From Anaerolineae bacterium (GTDB taxonomy: Bacteria; Chloroflexota; Anaerolineae; Aggregatilineales; Phototrophicaceae): DNA of 64,000 nt. Location: contig JAJEGA010000013.1 in assembly GCA_022820125.1 (NCBI GenBank), forward strand, positions 19,306 through 83,305, written 5' to 3'. Numbering within the stretch: the stretch's first letter is position 1; each line of letters opens with the position of its first letter. This document shows, piece after piece, positions 17,874-26,381 of this stretch. Below the pieces are notes generated by a model. It ran no database searches. It had not been told where the DNA came from and saw only the letters and a list, made by a program, of their open reading frames with translations. The translations under genes and the position numbers were made by a program.

Positions 17874-19037
17874 ATGAAAATCACCGACGTGCAAGCCTGT
17901 GTCATCGGCCGGCAAGAACCGGATAGCGGCGGCAGCGTCTGGACCTTCGTGCGCGTCTACACTGACGAAGGCATCACCGGCACCGGCGAATGCAACTCCG
18001 GCGGTCCCGGCTTCAGCGGCTTCGCCACCAAGCACGCCATCCTCGCGCTCAAGGAATTGCTAATCGGCGAAGACCCCTTCAATATCAATATGCTCTACGA
18101 GAAAATCCGGCGCGCCGGGCGTTATGGCGGGGCGAGCAGCGCGCCCTTGATCTTCGCGCTGACCGGCATCGACAACGCCCTGCACGATATCGCCGGCAAG
18201 GCGCTGGGCGTGCCGGTGTACAAGCTGCTCGGCGGGAAATTCCGCGACGACATTCGCCTCTACGCTGATTGCCATTTTGGCGCGGACGACAGCCCGGCGT
18301 CCTTCGGCGACAAAGCGCTGGAGGCGGTGGCGGAGGGCTACGGCGCCGTCAAATTCGATGTTGACTACACCGGGCATGGCAAGCTCGATGCGTTCAACTG
18401 GACGGTTGGCGCGCAGGAGATGACGCATATCATCGGCTTGGTCGAGGGTGTGCGCGAGGCGATTGGCTATGAGATCGACCTGGCGATCGATTGCCACGGC
18501 CACTTCGACCTGCCCTCAGCCATCACCTTCGCCCGCGCGCTGGAACCGCTGCGGCTGATGTGGCTGGAGGAGCCGGTGCCAGCCGAGAATGTCGATGCCT
18601 TGGCACAGGTGCGCGCCGCCACCTCGACCGTTATTTGCACTGGCGAAAATCAATATACGCGCTTTGATTTTATGGAACTCTTCGAGAAGAAAGCGGTTGA
18701 TGTCATCATGCCCGACCTGGCGAAAGCGGGCGGCATCGCCGAGGGGCTGCGCATCGCGGACCTGGCGGACGCCCACTATATCCCAATCGCCCCCCACAAT
18801 GTCTCATCGCCGCTGGGCATGATGGCTGCCTGCCATGTGCTGGCGGCGGTTCCGAACTTCCTCTTCCTCGAGTTCCACGCCCGCGGGATATCCTGGTGGA
18901 GCGATCTCTGCGATGGCGATAAACCCTTTGTGCATGATGGCGTCATGACCGTGTCCGAGAAGCCCGGCATCGGCGTCGAGCTCAACGATAAGGTCGCCAA
19001 GTCGCTGCTGTGGAATGGCGACAGCTACTTCGATTGA
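17874..19037 (+). CDS. enolase-superfamily sugar-acid dehydratase (galactonate dehydratase-like)
   Basis: This 387-residue enolase-superfamily enzyme has AVKFDVDY with the Lys/Asp pair, IDCHGHFD, WLEEPVP and CTGENQYTR as metal-binding segments, and APHNVSSPLG with the catalytic His. Among known groups it is most like gluconate or galactonate dehydratases. It is the third such enzyme within 5 kb; they differ in motif wording, so they probably act on different sugar acids. AGAGGACC precedes the ATG at 17874. The end is followed by an independent promoter. Confidence 0.87.
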   Translation: MKITDVQACVIGRQEPDSGGSVWTFVRVYTDEGITGTGECNSGGPGFSGFATKHAILALKELLIGEDPFNINMLYEKIRRAGRYGGASSAPLIFALTGIDNALHDIAGKALGVPVYKLLGGKFRDDIRLYADCHFGADDSPASFGDKALEAVAEGYGAVKFDVDYTGHGKLDAFNWTVGAQEMTHIIGLVEGVREAIGYEIDLAIDCHGHFDLPSAITFARALEPLRLMWLEEPVPAENVDALAQVRAATSTVICTGENQYTRFDFMELFEKKAVDVIMPDLAKAGGIAEGLRIADLADAHYIPIAPHNVSSPLGMMAACHVLAAVPNFLFLEFHARGISWWSDLCDGDKPFVHDGVMTVSEKPGIGVELNDKVAKSLLWNGDSYFD

Positions 19038-19050
19038 ACTAAAGCGGCAT

Positions 19051-19079
19051 TTGGCGGCGCGTAATCTAGGCGCTATACT
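19051..19079 (+). promoter_or_regulatory. candidate sigma70-type promoter for the coiled-coil protein
   Basis: TTGGCG (19051-19056), a 17-base spacer and TATACT (19074-19079) lie 40 bases before the ATG at 19119, right after the stop of the upstream gene. Confidence 0.5.
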
Positions 19080-19118
19080 TAGGGTAAGTGTGATAGGGAC
19101 GCTGAATTGGGGCGAGTT

Positions 19119-19550
19119 ATGGATTGGGCGAATGTGCTGGAGAATGCGCTGCCGGTTTTCACAATTTGCGGCGTATTTTTCTTGTGGCTGCGCCAGGACA
19201 ACAAACGGCTGGAAGACAAGATGGACAGGAAAATCACGCAGTTGCGCAATGACATGACCGATCAGAATGAGCGGTTGCGCAATGACATGGCCGGTCAGAA
19301 CGAGCGGTTGCGCAATGACATGACCAGTCAGAACGAGCAGTTGCGCAAAGACATGACCAGTCAGAATGAGCGGTTGCGCAATGACATGACCAGTCAGAAC
19401 GAGCGGTTGCGAGAAGAAATGAACGCGCGTTTTGATGCGATGGAAGCCCGTCTTCGCGGCGTTGAAACCGAACAAGCGCGTGTGGCTGGCTTGTTGGAGG
19501 GCTTGGCTCTCACAAGCCGACTGCCAGAGCAAGAAGGTTCGCTCGAATAG
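19119..19550 (+). CDS. small membrane-anchored coiled-coil protein with 11-residue repeats
   Basis: This protein of about 143 residues has one N-terminal hydrophobic helix (VLENALPVFTICGVFFLWL) followed by an almost uninterrupted charged coiled coil. The core is five near-identical 11-residue units of the type LRNDMTSQNER (residues about 42-96), a period that fits a right-handed or undistorted coil rather than heptads. At the DNA level these are 33-base tandem repeats. A tail (FDAMEARLRGVETEQARVAGLL) continues the helix. I know no function. Two small proteins with the same anchor-plus-coil plan occur at 44517 and 45009. The ATG at 19119 follows GGGGCGAG; an earlier TTG would lie in frame but offers no better site. 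Confidence 0.75.
   Translation: MDWANVLENALPVFTICGVFFLWLRQDNKRLEDKMDRKITQLRNDMTDQNERLRNDMAGQNERLRNDMTSQNEQLRKDMTSQNERLRNDMTSQNERLREEMNARFDAMEARLRGVETEQARVAGLLEGLALTSRLPEQEGSLE
19242..19406 (+). repeat. 33-bp tandem repeat, five units, within a coding region
   Basis: Units start at 19242, 19275, 19308, 19341 and 19374, each opening TTGCGCAA(T/A)GACATG. A sixth, degenerate start is at 19407. The unit encodes 11 residues, so changes in copy number would keep the frame and only lengthen or shorten the coil. Confidence 0.9.
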
Positions 19551-19571
19551 CCTGGCTTCCTCACCTGCCAG

Positions 19572-20588
19572 CTACAGATTGACAGTCCCTCCGCTGTCGC
19601 AAGCCTCCACGACGCCGAAGACGAATGCCATCGTATGGATATTGTCTTGCGCCGTCGTGCTGACAGCTTTGCCCTGAGTCACCGCTTCGTAGAATTTCTG
19701 CAGCAGATAATCCTGGCTTTCGCGTTCCATGCCGATGAGCGGAATCTCGCGCCGTTCATCGTGTATGCTGGATTGCCCGCGCGCGCCTTCGTCGACGCTC
19801 TCGAGCTGCTGGATATAAACTCGATCGTCTTCGACCAGGATGACGCCGCGTTCGCACTCGAAGCGCCAATCCGCGTTCCAACTGGTCTCGAAGGCTTGCG
19901 AACACCAGGAGCCGGTATATGACGCCTCTACGCCGTTAGCGAATTTGATCATGGCGGCGGCGCTGGCATCGCCATCGAACCAACTCCAGGGCGGGTTCCA
20001 GCTGCGCGCCGAGATTGAGACGGCGTCGCTGCCGAAAAAGAAGCGCATCAAATCGAAATGATGGATCGACATGTCAACGATAAGCGGGTGGGCCATCTGC
20101 TCGCGGAAGCCGCCGAAATGCGGTCCGCGGAAGAATTCGGCACGGGCCGCGGCCAAGGCGCCCAACTCGCCGCTATCGAGAATCGCCTTGATCGTCTGCG
20201 TCAGCGGGCGATAGCGATAATTCTGGGCGACGCTGCACAGCATGCCGGTGGCCTTTGCCGCGTCGACGATCGCTCTCGCCTCCGCCAGATTGCCCGCCAG
20301 CGGTTTCTCGGTCAATACGGGCAAGCCCGTTTCCAGCGCGCGGATGCAGATCTCGCGGTGCGCTTCAGGCGGCGTGACGTTAATCACGGCGTCCGTTTCA
20401 ACATTTTCCAGCGCTTCCGGCAGCGATTGGAAAATCAGCGAGGGATCCAAATTGTAGGCTTCCGCTTGCGCTCGCGCGATCTCGTCGTTTATCTCGACAA
20501 AGCCGGCGAAGTGGACATAGGGCGACCGCTGCACGGCGCGCAGCCAAGTGCTGCCCATGCCGCCGATGCCGACCTGAATGACTTTCAT
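19572..20588 (-). CDS. Gfo/Idh/MocA-family oxidoreductase
   Basis: This 338-residue NAD(P)-dependent dehydrogenase has the N-terminal Rossmann motif VGIGGMGSTW, the family motif TEKPLAGN with the catalytic-region Lys, and the C-terminal GFO/IDH substrate domain containing DMSIHHFDLMRF. It would oxidise or reduce a sugar, inositol or sugar-acid ring. The gene is divergent from a second family member at 20773. Its ribosome binding site AGGATAA is one arm of a perfect 7-bp inverted repeat, which may hide it in the transcript. The family substrate cannot be named from sequence. Confidence 0.9.
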   Translation of the reverse strand: MKVIQVGIGGMGSTWLRAVQRSPYVHFAGFVEINDEIARAQAEAYNLDPSLIFQSLPEALENVETDAVINVTPPEAHREICIRALETGLPVLTEKPLAGNLAEARAIVDAAKATGMLCSVAQNYRYRPLTQTIKAILDSGELGALAAARAEFFRGPHFGGFREQMAHPLIVDMSIHHFDLMRFFFGSDAVSISARSWNPPWSWFDGDASAAAMIKFANGVEASYTGSWCSQAFETSWNADWRFECERGVILVEDDRVYIQQLESVDEGARGQSSIHDERREIPLIGMERESQDYLLQKFYEAVTQGKAVSTTAQDNIHTMAFVFGVVEACDSGGTVNL

Positions 20589-20595
20589 AGCGATG

Positions 20596-20616
20596 TTATC
20601 CTTTGTAATAGGATAA
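20596..20616 (-). promoter_or_regulatory. inverted repeat containing the ribosome binding site
   Basis: TTATCCT (20596-20602), seven bases, AGGATAA (20610-20616) is a perfect inverted repeat. On the minus strand the arm nearest the start codon is AGGATAA, the ribosome binding site seven bases before the ATG at 20588. It may be a site-sequestering hairpin or a regulator operator. Confidence 0.45.
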
Positions 20617-20772
20617 ACTACATCAATCCCGCGCAGTCTATCAGCTTCTATGGGCGAGCGCCAATTAAACCGTCATCCGAGGCGCGCCGGATTTGACAGC
20701 CTGCGAATCTCTGAAGTACGCTCCAGCAGAAAAGCGCGGCGCCAAACAACACAGTGAAAGGATATCGACCTT

Positions 20773-21864
20773 ATGTCGCGACTCAGAATCGGCATCATCG
20801 GCTGCGGTTCCGTAACCCAGATCATTCATCTGCCCACGTTGAATCAGTTGAACGATCTATTTGAAGTCACCGCCCTCTGCGATGTCAGCCAGAATGTTCT
20901 GGCTGGCCTGGGCGATGACTGGGGCATCGCGACGCGGCTGCCCGATTATCAAGATCTGCTGGCGCTCGATACAGTTGACGCCGTGCTGATCGCCAACCCG
21001 GACGTCTTTCATGCCGAGGTCGCCATTGCGGGGCTGCGGGCGGGTAAACATGTGCTGGTCGAGAAACCGATGTGCCTGAACCTGGCGGAAAATGACGCCA
21101 TCATTGCGGCGGAAAAAGAAACGGGGCTGACTGTTCAAGTGGGCACGATGCGGCGATATGCGCCGGCTTTTATCGAGGCTTGTCGGCTGGTTAAAGAATT
21201 GGACGAGATTCGGCTGGCGAAAGTCCACGATCTCATCGGCAAGAATTCGCTGGTGATTGAGCCAACCTCGCGGGTCGTCGCCGCAGACGATATACCGTCG
21301 TCCATGAGCGAAGCCATGCGCGAGCGCGCGGCGGACCAGATACGTGTTGCCATCGGCGATGCGCCTGCCGCGCTGCAGACCGCTTATCGCATGATGCTTG
21401 GCTTGAGCACGCATGATCTCTCAGCGATGCGCGAAATGCTGGGCATGCCGCAGCGGATCTTATATGCTTTGCAGCGCTGCGGCGGGCGCTATCAAACCGC
21501 GGCTTTCGATTATGGCGATTTCATCTGCCTGTTCTCGACGGGCGTGGACAACATCCCGCGCTTTGACACGTACTTGCAAGTTTATGGTGACGACCGAGTC
21601 ATCCGCGTCGATTACGATACGCCTTTCGTGCGCAACCTGCCCATCACACTCAGGGTCACCGATACCACCGACGGGATGAACAAGCGGAATACGGCGACGC
21701 ACCCCGGCTGGGGCGACGCCTTCACTGAAGAATGGCGCGCCTTCCATCAGAACGTCCTCAGCGGCCAGCAGGCGAAATCTAGCCCGCAAGATTTCCGAAA
21801 CGATCTCGTCTTGTTCCGCGACATGATTCGGTTGATGGGCGAGGCCAGCAGCCCGGCGCATTAG
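20773..21864 (+). CDS. Gfo/Idh/MocA-family oxidoreductase
   Basis: This 363-residue NAD(P)-dependent oxidoreductase has the Rossmann motif IGIIGCGSVTQI and the family signature VEKPMCLNL. The C-terminal domain contains LGLSTHDLSAMREMLG, which keeps the His-Asp pair normally involved in catalysis. It is divergent from the 19572-20588 paralogue; the two are only distantly alike, so they are not a recent duplication. GAAAGGAT precedes the ATG at 20773. It is followed by the peptide-type ABC operon, but about 100 bases separate them and cotranscription is not certain. Confidence 0.9.
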   Translation: MSRLRIGIIGCGSVTQIIHLPTLNQLNDLFEVTALCDVSQNVLAGLGDDWGIATRLPDYQDLLALDTVDAVLIANPDVFHAEVAIAGLRAGKHVLVEKPMCLNLAENDAIIAAEKETGLTVQVGTMRRYAPAFIEACRLVKELDEIRLAKVHDLIGKNSLVIEPTSRVVAADDIPSSMSEAMRERAADQIRVAIGDAPAALQTAYRMMLGLSTHDLSAMREMLGMPQRILYALQRCGGRYQTAAFDYGDFICLFSTGVDNIPRFDTYLQVYGDDRVIRVDYDTPFVRNLPITLRVTDTTDGMNKRNTATHPGWGDAFTEEWRAFHQNVLSGQQAKSSPQDFRNDLVLFRDMIRLMGEASSPAH

Positions 21865-21972
21865 CGGCGCGTCATTTGCCCCAGAATGGCAAGGATCGTG
21901 CAAGTCCGTTAAACTACTGCACACGATTTTGCCTTAGGCTTGATCACCATATTCGTCAATTTGGAGGGAAAA

Positions 21973-23529
21973 ATGTTCAAACGCAAACTGTTCATTTGCC
22001 TGGTGTTGAGCGCTCTGCTCATCACATCGTCCGCGGTCATGGCGCAAGATGATATATTGCTCTACGGCGGCAATCAGGATATCGACAATATCGACCCGGC
22101 GACCGGCGAGAATTACTCGATCAACGCCGCGCTGCGCAGCTTGTATGACGCCCTTTACATCTATCGCGGCAGCGAGATCGAGCCGCATCTTGTCGCGAGC
22201 CACGAAGTCAATGACGACGCGAGCGTTTGGACCTTCAAGCTGAAGGAAAACGCCGTCTTCCATGATGGCAGCCCGGTCAACGCCGACGCCGTCGTTTACA
22301 GCTTCAATCGCGCGTTGGCGATTTCCGGTCCGCCGACCTGGCGCTGGGCGACTATAGCGGACGAGAACACGGCGCAAGCCATTGACGAATTCACCGTCCA
22401 GTTTACGCTGACCCAGCCCTACGCGCCCTTCATCGGCACCTTGGCGCAGCTCTTTATCGTCAACCCCGCCGTCGTTGAAGCCAATCTGGGCGACGACATG
22501 GGGCAGACCTATCTCAAAGAGAATGCCGCCGGCTCGGGTCCCTTCACGCAAGGGCGCTGGGAAATCGGCAATATCTATGAGTTCATCGCGGTCGACGACT
22601 ACTGGGCTGGCTGGACCGGCGACGACCATTTGGACGGCTTCTTCTGGGTTATCCAGCGCGATGCCTCCACCCAGCTCAATTCGCTGCTGGCCGGCGAAAC
22701 CCACATCGCCGATTCTGTCGCCGCCAATGACAAGGAAAAGGTCCTCGGTTCTGACCAGTTTTCCTGGGAAGAGCACAGTGGTTACTTCACCAACACGCTC
22801 AAGCTGAACAATACCGGCGAATACACCAGCGACATCAACCTGCGCAAAGCCATCGCTCATGCCATGAATTATGAGGCGATGGTCGAGGCGCAAGACGTCA
22901 AGATCACAGTGCTGCCCGGCCCGACGCCGGCCAACTTCGCTGGATATGTCGATGGGTTGGATTATCCAAGCTATGATCTGGACAAGGCGCGCGAATACCT
23001 GGCGAAGACGCCTTGGCCCGATGGCGGCATCACGCTGGATTATGTCTACGTCACCGAATTGCCGCGCGAGGAGATCCCGGGCTTGATTTTGCTGGAAGGC
23101 TTGGCGGAGATCGGCATCGAGATGGTTATGATTCCGATGCTGTGGCCTGATATGGTCGCCAGCTGCGCCACGCCGGATACCGGTCCGGACATCATCAATA
23201 TCTACACCTTGCCGGCTTTCATCGACCCGGACGCCCACCTCTACAATCAATATCACTCTGAGCAATGGGGCAGCTTCAACTCTTGTAGCTTCTATCACAA
23301 CGACCGCGTCAACGAGTTGCTGGATACCGCTCGCGTGACCGGGGATGCGGATGCGCGCGCTGTGATGTACACCGAGGCGCAGGAGATCATCGCCGCTGAT
23401 CAGCCATCGGTGTGGATGTACACGGAAGACAGCAGCACATCGCTGAACACATGCGTGAAGGGCTACGTTTACTCTCCCGCATATCCGTTAACTGTGCTCT
23501 TCCAGGATCTGTGGATGGACGGCTGCTAG
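21973..23529 (+). CDS. ABC transporter substrate-binding protein, dipeptide/oligopeptide type (family 5)
   Basis: This protein of about 518 residues is an extracytoplasmic family 5 binding protein. The signal peptide (KLFICLVLSALLITSSAVMAQ) has no lipobox. The family features are visible: an early IDPATGENYSINAALRSLYD, VWTFKLKENAVFHDGSPVNA (the standard FKLRdgVkFHDG element) and GSGPFTQGRWE. Ligands of this family include peptides, nickel complexes, opines and some glycosides. GGAGGG lies six bases before the ATG at 21973. The matching permease genes do not follow directly: a hairpin and two unrelated genes intervene. Confidence 0.9.
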   Translation: MFKRKLFICLVLSALLITSSAVMAQDDILLYGGNQDIDNIDPATGENYSINAALRSLYDALYIYRGSEIEPHLVASHEVNDDASVWTFKLKENAVFHDGSPVNADAVVYSFNRALAISGPPTWRWATIADENTAQAIDEFTVQFTLTQPYAPFIGTLAQLFIVNPAVVEANLGDDMGQTYLKENAAGSGPFTQGRWEIGNIYEFIAVDDYWAGWTGDDHLDGFFWVIQRDASTQLNSLLAGETHIADSVAANDKEKVLGSDQFSWEEHSGYFTNTLKLNNTGEYTSDINLRKAIAHAMNYEAMVEAQDVKITVLPGPTPANFAGYVDGLDYPSYDLDKAREYLAKTPWPDGGITLDYVYVTELPREEIPGLILLEGLAEIGIEMVMIPMLWPDMVASCATPDTGPDIINIYTLPAFIDPDAHLYNQYHSEQWGSFNSCSFYHNDRVNELLDTARVTGDADARAVMYTEAQEIIAADQPSVWMYTEDSSTSLNTCVKGYVYSPAYPLTVLFQDLWMDGC

Positions 23530-23541
23530 TCTAAGTTTGCC

Positions 23542-23569
23542 AGCCTCCCTCGAGTGCTTGGGGGAGGCT
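23542..23569 (+). terminator. hairpin after the binding-protein gene
   Basis: AGCCTCCC (23542-23549) and GGGAGGCT (23562-23569) form a perfect 8-bp stem with a 12-base loop. There is no T-tract, so it is more likely a transcript-stabilising or attenuating structure between binding protein and permease than a full terminator. Confidence 0.5.
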
Positions 23570-23671
23570 CAATTCCTGATGCCACAGAATTGATAGGTGC
23601 CCGATCCGCGTATTGCGCGGTGAGAGGTTGCTAATTAATGATCCATCCTAAAGAACAAGAGAGCAAGCATT

Positions 23672-24247
23672 GTGCAAGATCAGCAGTTAAAACCTTCAAA
23701 TGGGAACCCGTTAAATCTGGAATCCCTCTTTTCCGAATTGCCCGTCATGACAGAATGGTATGCAGGAGAGTGTTATTCTGCACTCTTGGTATGTCTTGAA
23801 TACAACGATCATAAGTCCGGCACGGAAGCAGATCTCCGCGACCTCAATGAAACGATCGTAAGGCTTAAACTTGTATGGACAAGACCTATTGAAGATAATG
23901 ACCGTAGGAACTGGGGCGGGCCCAGTAATGCGGCTGAACGGGCCGGCGAAGGCATAGCATGGCTCATTATCCACGAATTTACAGATTACACAGTCATCAA
24001 GCGGTCTCTCAAGAAGACAGGAGTCGACTTCTGGCTCGGATACAAAGAGGACGTGGAAAAACTTGTATTCCAGGATAAAGCTCGTATGGAAGCAAAGGGA
24101 AGGACTGCATTAGAGTACGACAGTCAGATCCAGCAAGTGGTGAAGAAAGCCCGTAAACAGACAGAACAGTCAGACAGTACAAAGCTGCCAGCCTATTTAA
24201 TCGTCACAGAGTTTAGCCGACCAGTGATATACCTGGTGGAAAAATGA
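23672..24247 (+). CDS. unknown protein with PD-(D/E)XK-like motif, first gene of an inserted pair
   Basis: This 191-residue protein has no transporter features although it lies inside a transporter operon. The C-terminal half reads GVDFWLGYKED, then ARMEAKGR about 18 residues later, then QIQQVVKKARKQ and a final PAYLIVTEFSRP. The D...E-A-K spacing followed by a Q/K-rich helix resembles PD-(D/E)XK nuclease-fold proteins. I recall a related family in cyanobacteria in which the same region reads more like ARLEVSGI, but I cannot verify this. It starts at GTG 23672 with a poor ribosome site, and the next gene overlaps its stop by ATGA. The DNA is clearly more AT-rich than the flanking transporter genes, which suggests lateral transfer. 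Nuclease activity is inference only. Confidence 0.7.
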   Translation: MQDQQLKPSNGNPLNLESLFSELPVMTEWYAGECYSALLVCLEYNDHKSGTEADLRDLNETIVRLKLVWTRPIEDNDRRNWGGPSNAAERAGEGIAWLIIHEFTDYTVIKRSLKKTGVDFWLGYKEDVEKLVFQDKARMEAKGRTALEYDSQIQQVVKKARKQTEQSDSTKLPAYLIVTEFSRPVIYLVEK

Positions 24248-25371
24248 AAGACAAAGTGCGCAAGGTAAACAGCTTACACAGGGAAGCTATGGAACTGTCT
24301 GATCGGTCATTTGTAGCGAGAAGGTATGGCGATCGCGATGACTATCTTCTCTACACTCGAATGGCACTTGAAAAGGAAGCGGCCGCTGCTGACCTTATGG
24401 TTGACGAAGATATCGAGCCAACCCGCTCCGTGCTGCACCGCAGCGCTGCGACCCTTGCTTGGCGTTGCGAAGAGTATGAGCGGGCGAAACGTCTAATTTA
24501 TCGGGCATTGGCTGGCAATCCACCGACTGACATAGAGCTCGAACTAAATGACCTACTAGGTGACATCAAACTTGCGCTGTCTAGCATTCATCTTAGCGAG
24601 AAGCATTTGCGACTGACTCTAGACGGTAATGATATTGCTTTCGGTAGAGCGCCTGTAAAGTTGTTAGCAACGCGAATCCTAAGTATTGAGGATATGCTCC
24701 ATGCAACTGCCAATTCGCCGATACCGCTCTACTATGATGCAGTAGGCGCTGCAAGTTTTTTCGTTGACCTAACAGTTAGCCAAGAGTCTCAACAAACCCT
24801 TCCAGGGTTCGATAACTTTGATGAATTAGTAGAGCCCTTGATATATAGTCTGGACCTCCTCAATCGCGGAAGAATAGAAGCTCTCGAAAAGAAAATTGCT
24901 GACCCCAGACAATTTGGTGATTTTGTCAAAGCGGCCATGAAGCTCGCTCCGGATGGCGATTCAATTTCATCCGTAAACTTGCAGGCATCGATTGCGGGTA
25001 GTGTTCAGGCGATAACATTCGAGCGAAGTCAAGACGAGTTGAGCGCGATTCCTATTCCCGATGCGCCAAGAGATAAAATAATGATTCGCCCGACAGAAAA
25101 GCCTGTTAGAAAAGTAGGATTCTTGCAACGTGCGGATGGAAGCCATGGTAGCGTCTGTGAATTGCATACTAATACCGAGGGCACATGGATCATTGAAGTT
25201 GATGAAGAGATCATTCATCAAATTCTGGGCAAATACTGGAAGAAAAGGGTTGAAGTGGAAGGGCAACGCATGAAGAGAACACGCTCTCTGAAACGGATCT
25301 TTGTAGCGAATCTAGCCAGCATTAGAGAGATTCCCCGTAGCCCGGATCAGACCTCGCTTCTTCTAAAATGA
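24244..25371 (+). CDS. unknown helical-repeat protein, second gene of an inserted pair
   Basis: This 375-residue protein begins with about 115 residues of TPR-like helices (REAMELSDRSFVARRYGD, EPTRSVLHRSAATLAWRCEE, YERAKRLIYRALAGNPP). The remaining 260 residues are unrecognised, ending in a beta-rich region with WIIEVDEEII and VEVEGQRMKRTRSLKRIFV. From memory, the N-terminal part resembles small cyanobacterial hypothetical proteins that travel with the type of protein encoded just upstream. It overlaps that gene by ATGA at its start and overlaps the peptide permease gene by ATGA at its end, so three unrelated genes are translationally coupled. It is AT-rich like its partner. Function is unknown; a regulatory or target-binding partner of the upstream protein is a guess. 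Confidence 0.7.
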   Translation: MKDKVRKVNSLHREAMELSDRSFVARRYGDRDDYLLYTRMALEKEAAAADLMVDEDIEPTRSVLHRSAATLAWRCEEYERAKRLIYRALAGNPPTDIELELNDLLGDIKLALSSIHLSEKHLRLTLDGNDIAFGRAPVKLLATRILSIEDMLHATANSPIPLYYDAVGAASFFVDLTVSQESQQTLPGFDNFDELVEPLIYSLDLLNRGRIEALEKKIADPRQFGDFVKAAMKLAPDGDSISSVNLQASIAGSVQAITFERSQDELSAIPIPDAPRDKIMIRPTEKPVRKVGFLQRADGSHGSVCELHTNTEGTWIIEVDEEIIHQILGKYWKKRVEVEGQRMKRTRSLKRIFVANLASIREIPRSPDQTSLLLK

Positions 25372-26381
25372 ACCTTCGCTTTTACATCCTGCGGCGCATC
25401 GCCCTCGTCATCCCGACGCTGCTCGGCTTAAGCGTCTTGACTTTCGCCATCGCTCGCATCGTCCCGGGCGACCCGGTCGGCTTGGCGGCCGGTCCGCAAG
25501 CGACCGAAGAGATCAAGGAAGCCCTGCGCCGCGAATTTGGCTTGAATCATCCCCTGCCGATCCAATACGTCAATTACATGGCTGGTCTTTTCCGTGGCGA
25601 TTGGGGCGAGTCGCTATACACGCGCCGGTCAGTCATCGGCGATCTGCGCACATTCTGGCCCGCCACGCTCGAGTTGACGACCGCAGCGGTGATCATCGCG
25701 ACGCTGCTGGGCGTGCCCGCTGGCGTTATCTCTGCTATGTACCGCAACCGCCTGCCCGATCATGTCGCTCGCGTCCTGTCGTTGTTTTTTGTCAGCTTTC
25801 CTTCATTCTGGCTGGCAATGATATTCCAGACCTGGTTCGGGCGCGATCTCGGGCTCTTCCCGATTGGCAAGCGCCTGCCTGTGCTGGTCGCGCCTCCGGC
25901 GCCAACGACCGGGTTATTCTTGATTGACAGCCTGGCGCAACTGGATTTTGAAACCTTTATCGTGTCGTTGCGACATCTCTTCATCCCGGCGCTGGTGCTT
26001 TCTTTCGGCGCCTTCGCCAGCATCACGCGCATCACCCGCGCCAGCATGGTCGAGGCGCTGGAGAAAGACTTCGTGCGCATGGAGCGCGCCATCGGCATCC
26101 CTTATCGCGTCATCATCTTCAAATATGTGCTGCGCAACGCGCTCATCGCTACGATTACCGTCATCTCGCTCAATTTCGGCTGGCTGATGGCGGGCGCGAT
26201 TCTGATCGAGACGATCTTCGATTGGCCCGGCTTGGGCTTATACGCCGTCCACGCATCGCTCAGCCTGGACTTTCAGCCGATCATGGGCATCGCCATTCTC
26301 TACGGCGTGGTCTTTAGCGTGATAAATATCCTGACCGACATCGTCTACGGCATCCTTGATCCGAGGATTCGTTATGGCTGA
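25368..26381 (+). CDS. ABC transporter permease, DppB type
   Basis: This 337-residue inner-membrane permease has the DppB opening (LRFYILRRIALVIPTLLGLS, then VLTFAIARIVPGDP), several hydrophobic helices, and the coupling loop TRASMVEALEKDFVRMERAI leading into the conserved LRNALIATITVI segment. It forms the channel with the DppC-type protein downstream. The gene was presumably once placed behind the binding-protein gene at 21973; now its ATG overlaps the stop of the inserted second unknown gene, and I see no strong ribosome binding site of its own, so its translation may depend on that gene. Confidence 0.9.
   Translation: MNLRFYILRRIALVIPTLLGLSVLTFAIARIVPGDPVGLAAGPQATEEIKEALRREFGLNHPLPIQYVNYMAGLFRGDWGESLYTRRSVIGDLRTFWPATLELTTAAVIIATLLGVPAGVISAMYRNRLPDHVARVLSLFFVSFPSFWLAMIFQTWFGRDLGLFPIGKRLPVLVAPPAPTTGLFLIDSLAQLDFETFIVSLRHLFIPALVLSFGAFASITRITRASMVEALEKDFVRMERAIGIPYRVIIFKYVLRNALIATITVISLNFGWLMAGAILIETIFDWPGLGLYAVHASLSLDFQPIMGIAILYGVVFSVINILTDIVYGILDPRIRYG

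Noticed and set aside
19242..19406. Possible CRISPR-like array
   Set aside because: The 33-base units are directly adjacent with no spacers and lie in frame inside a coiled-coil protein gene.
21934..23298. Minus-strand open frame of 454 codons
   Set aside because: Antisense shadow of the peptide-binding protein gene, whose signal peptide and family motifs are convincing.
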